From an uncultured Erysipelotrichaceae bacterium (lineage in GTDB: Bacteria > Bacillota_I > Bacilli_A > RF39 > UBA660), in the NCBI GenBank assembly GCA_902782915.1, contig CACZOV010000024.1, forward strand, positions 1-9,294: 9,294 nucleotides of DNA. The letters are read 5' to 3'. The notes under the pieces were generated by a model. The model saw only the letters and a list, made by a program, of their open reading frames with translations. It ran no database searches and had not been told where the DNA came from. Below are positions 7,737 through 9,294 of the stretch, piece by piece (within the stretch, counting starts at the first letter, position 1; each line of letters starts with the position of its first letter). The position numbers and the translations under genes were made by a program.

Positions 7737-9258
7737 ATTTAAATAAATTTTTTAAGATAGAATTAAGTCCCTTATTAATTAACTTATCTGTTGTTTTATT
7801 TACTACCTTTTTACCAAGTTTATATCCAACAGAACTTTTTAACTTTTTCTCATCTTCCCTTTTCTTTTTTTCTTCTTCTTTCTTTAATCTTGCTTCTTCT
7901 TTTTGTCTTTCAAGATTTTCTTTTTCCTCTTGTTTTATTTTTTCTTCACTTTCTTTTTTTACTTTTTCTTCTTCATATATTTTATCGAGTACTAAATGTG
8001 CTGCATCTTCTTTAATAATTTCTTCTTCATATTTACTACATAGTTCTGAATTATTAATTATTTTATTTCTTTCCATATTATCAATTGTACCCATAAAAGA
8101 TTCTGGTGGAAGAATTGTAACTTTATTAACAATTTCAGGTTCTCCTTGTTGATTTAAGAAAGATACTAATGCTTCTCCTGTTTTTAAATTTAATATTTCA
8201 GTTTCTGTTTTTAAATTTGGATTAATTCTAAATGCATCTGCTGCAGCTTTAACGATTTTTTGTTCGCTTGGAGTATAGGCACGAAGAGCATGTTGAATTC
8301 GATTACTTAATTGATTTAATATTTCATTTGGAATATCAGATGGTGATTGACTTATAAAATATAATCCAATTCCTTTAGATCTCATTAATTTAACTATTTG
8401 AGTTATATATTTTAATCTATATTCAGGCATTTTATTAAATAATAAATGTGCTTCATCAAAGAAGAATACCATCTTTGGCTTTTCTAAATCTCCAACTTCT
8501 GGCATTTCATTATAAAGTTTAGAAAGCAAATATAAAATAAATGATGAATATAAATCTGGTAAATTAAATAACTTAACAGCATGTAAAATATTAATATATC
8601 CATAAGAATCACTATTAGTTTTTAATAAATCATTAATATCAAATGATGGTAAACCAAAAAATTTATCTGCTCCTTGATCTTCTAAAGCAAGTAAGCTTCT
8701 TTGGATAACGCCAAGACTTTGAGTTGTTATATTTCCGTACTTAATAGTATATTCATTTCTATGTTCTCCAACATATTGCAGAAGTGCTCTTAAATCTTTT
8801 ATATCAAATATCATTTTTTCTTCTTCATGCGCTATACGATATATTATATTTAAAACACCTTCTTGAGCTTCAGATAATCCAAGCATAATTGATAAAATAG
8901 ATGCTCCAACATCATATATAGATACTCTTATAGCATGTCCTTGTTCTTGATATAAATCCCAAAATCTAGTTGGAAAACTTTTATAATCAAAATTACTTAA
9001 TTCTAAATTACTTATTCTATCAATAATATTATCGTTTGCTTCTCCCTTTTTAGAACAACCTGCTAAATCACCTTTAACATCTTGAACAAAAACCGGTACT
9101 CCAAGTTCACTAAATGACTCTGCTAATACTTTAACTGTTGTTGTTTTACCTGTACCAGATGCTCCTGTTATTATTCCATGACGATTAGCCATCTTTGGAA
9201 TTAAATATGCTTCATAATCATTATTTTTTCCAATCAACAATTTTTCTTTTAAATACAT
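7735..9258 (-). CDS. HerA-like ATPase, YjgR/DUF853 family
   Basis: This 507-residue protein belongs to the HerA/FtsK-like P-loop ATPases of the E. coli YjgR (DUF853) type; their cellular role is poorly defined and I do not assign one. Walker A is GASGTGKTT at 32-40, VFVQDVKGDLAG (57-67) follows, and Walker B is MVFFFDEAH at 263-271 with D268 and E269. YFISQSPSDIPNEILNQLSNRIQHALRA at about 300-327 carries the sensor and candidate arginine-finger region (R320, R326). Residues 405-475 form a highly charged Glu/Lys coiled coil, and the tail (GYKLGKKVVNKTTDKLINKG) is basic, similar in layout to YjgR. Length is typical and all ATPase motifs are present. AAAGGGA stands 6 bases before the ATG. It appears to be transcribed alone, with its own terminator. 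No NurA nuclease or Sir2/HerA defence partner is beside it on the visible side. Family is sure, role is not. Confidence 0.93.
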   Translation of the reverse strand: MYLKEKLLIGKNNDYEAYLIPKMANRHGIITGASGTGKTTTVKVLAESFSELGVPVFVQDVKGDLAGCSKKGEANDNIIDRISNLELSNFDYKSFPTRFWDLYQEQGHAIRVSIYDVGASILSIMLGLSEAQEGVLNIIYRIAHEEEKMIFDIKDLRALLQYVGEHRNEYTIKYGNITTQSLGVIQRSLLALEDQGADKFFGLPSFDINDLLKTNSDSYGYINILHAVKLFNLPDLYSSFILYLLSKLYNEMPEVGDLEKPKMVFFFDEAHLLFNKMPEYRLKYITQIVKLMRSKGIGLYFISQSPSDIPNEILNQLSNRIQHALRAYTPSEQKIVKAAADAFRINPNLKTETEILNLKTGEALVSFLNQQGEPEIVNKVTILPPESFMGTIDNMERNKIINNSELCSKYEEEIIKEDAAHLVLDKIYEEEKVKKESEEKIKQEEKENLERQKEEARLKKEEEKKKREDEKKLKSSVGYKLGKKVVNKTTDKLINKGLNSILKNLFK

Positions 9259-9284
9259 AACTATTCCCTTTCAAAATCAATTTT

Positions 9285-9293
9285 ATAATATCA
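9285..9293 (-). promoter_or_regulatory. Possible extended -10 of the HerA-like gene
   Basis: On the minus strand TGATATTAT (9293-9285) resembles an extended -10 (TGn plus TATTAT, five of six). The -35 would fall beyond the right edge, so it cannot be judged. The leader to the ATG would be about 20 bases. Confidence 0.35.
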
Positions 9294-9294
9294 T

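Noticed and set aside
7715..8152. Plus-strand Phe/Ser-rich open frames, including 7791-8015
   Set aside because: They mirror the Glu/Lys coiled-coil codons (GAA, AAA) of the HerA-like gene and the longer one starts inside its terminator.

Overview
The window looks like an ordinary piece of chromosome from a very AT-rich, anaerobic low-GC Gram-positive bacterium. GC is well under 30 % by eye. Shine-Dalgarno sites are strong, promoters follow TTGAnn-N17-TATAAT, and TGA is read as stop (it ends purA), so this is not a Mycoplasma-type code. The oxygen-sensitive class III ribonucleotide reductase points to anaerobic life. The mix of proteins fits an uncultured gut Bacilli/Mollicutes-like lineage (RF39 or Erysipelotrichia type). 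That placement is inference.

Layout. (1) Bases 1-1061, minus: the N-terminal 353 codons of a secreted or surface protein with a TasA/camelysin-like export segment, cut by the left edge. (2) Bases 1062-1174: a compact divergent promoter region. (3) Bases 1175-1723, plus: a small lysine-rich single-span membrane protein of unknown function, closed by a strong terminator. (4) Bases 1938-2855, plus: an Rpn/PDDEXK_2-family nuclease-like protein with its own promoter. (5) Bases 2862-5559, minus: the nrdD-nrdG operon, which converges on gene 4; one hairpin covers both stop codons. (6) Bases 5756-7629, minus: purA followed by a cyclophilin-type lipoprotein, joined by an ATGA overlap. (7) Bases 7735-9258, minus: a complete HerA/YjgR-like (DUF853) ATPase with its own terminator; its promoter lies mostly beyond the right edge.

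How the genes relate. purA commits IMP to AMP synthesis and nrdD/nrdG make deoxynucleotides, so two neighbouring operons serve nucleotide supply, but each has its own promoter and terminator. The lipoprotein isomerase is co-transcribed with purA, an odd pairing with no evident metabolic logic. The Rpn-like gene, the membrane protein and the surface protein form the accessory-looking left third.

I found no tRNA, rRNA, CRISPR array, insertion sequence or riboswitch, and no gene-free stretch over 300 bases. I see no clear undescribed multi-gene system. The points most worth a second look are a perfect TGTTGCA-TT-TGCAACA palindrome upstream of nrdD, a TGTGA-N3-TCACA repeat at the predicted purA transcription start, the Rpn-like protein's E-x-C active site, and the uncharacterised membrane protein that shares a promoter region with the surface protein.
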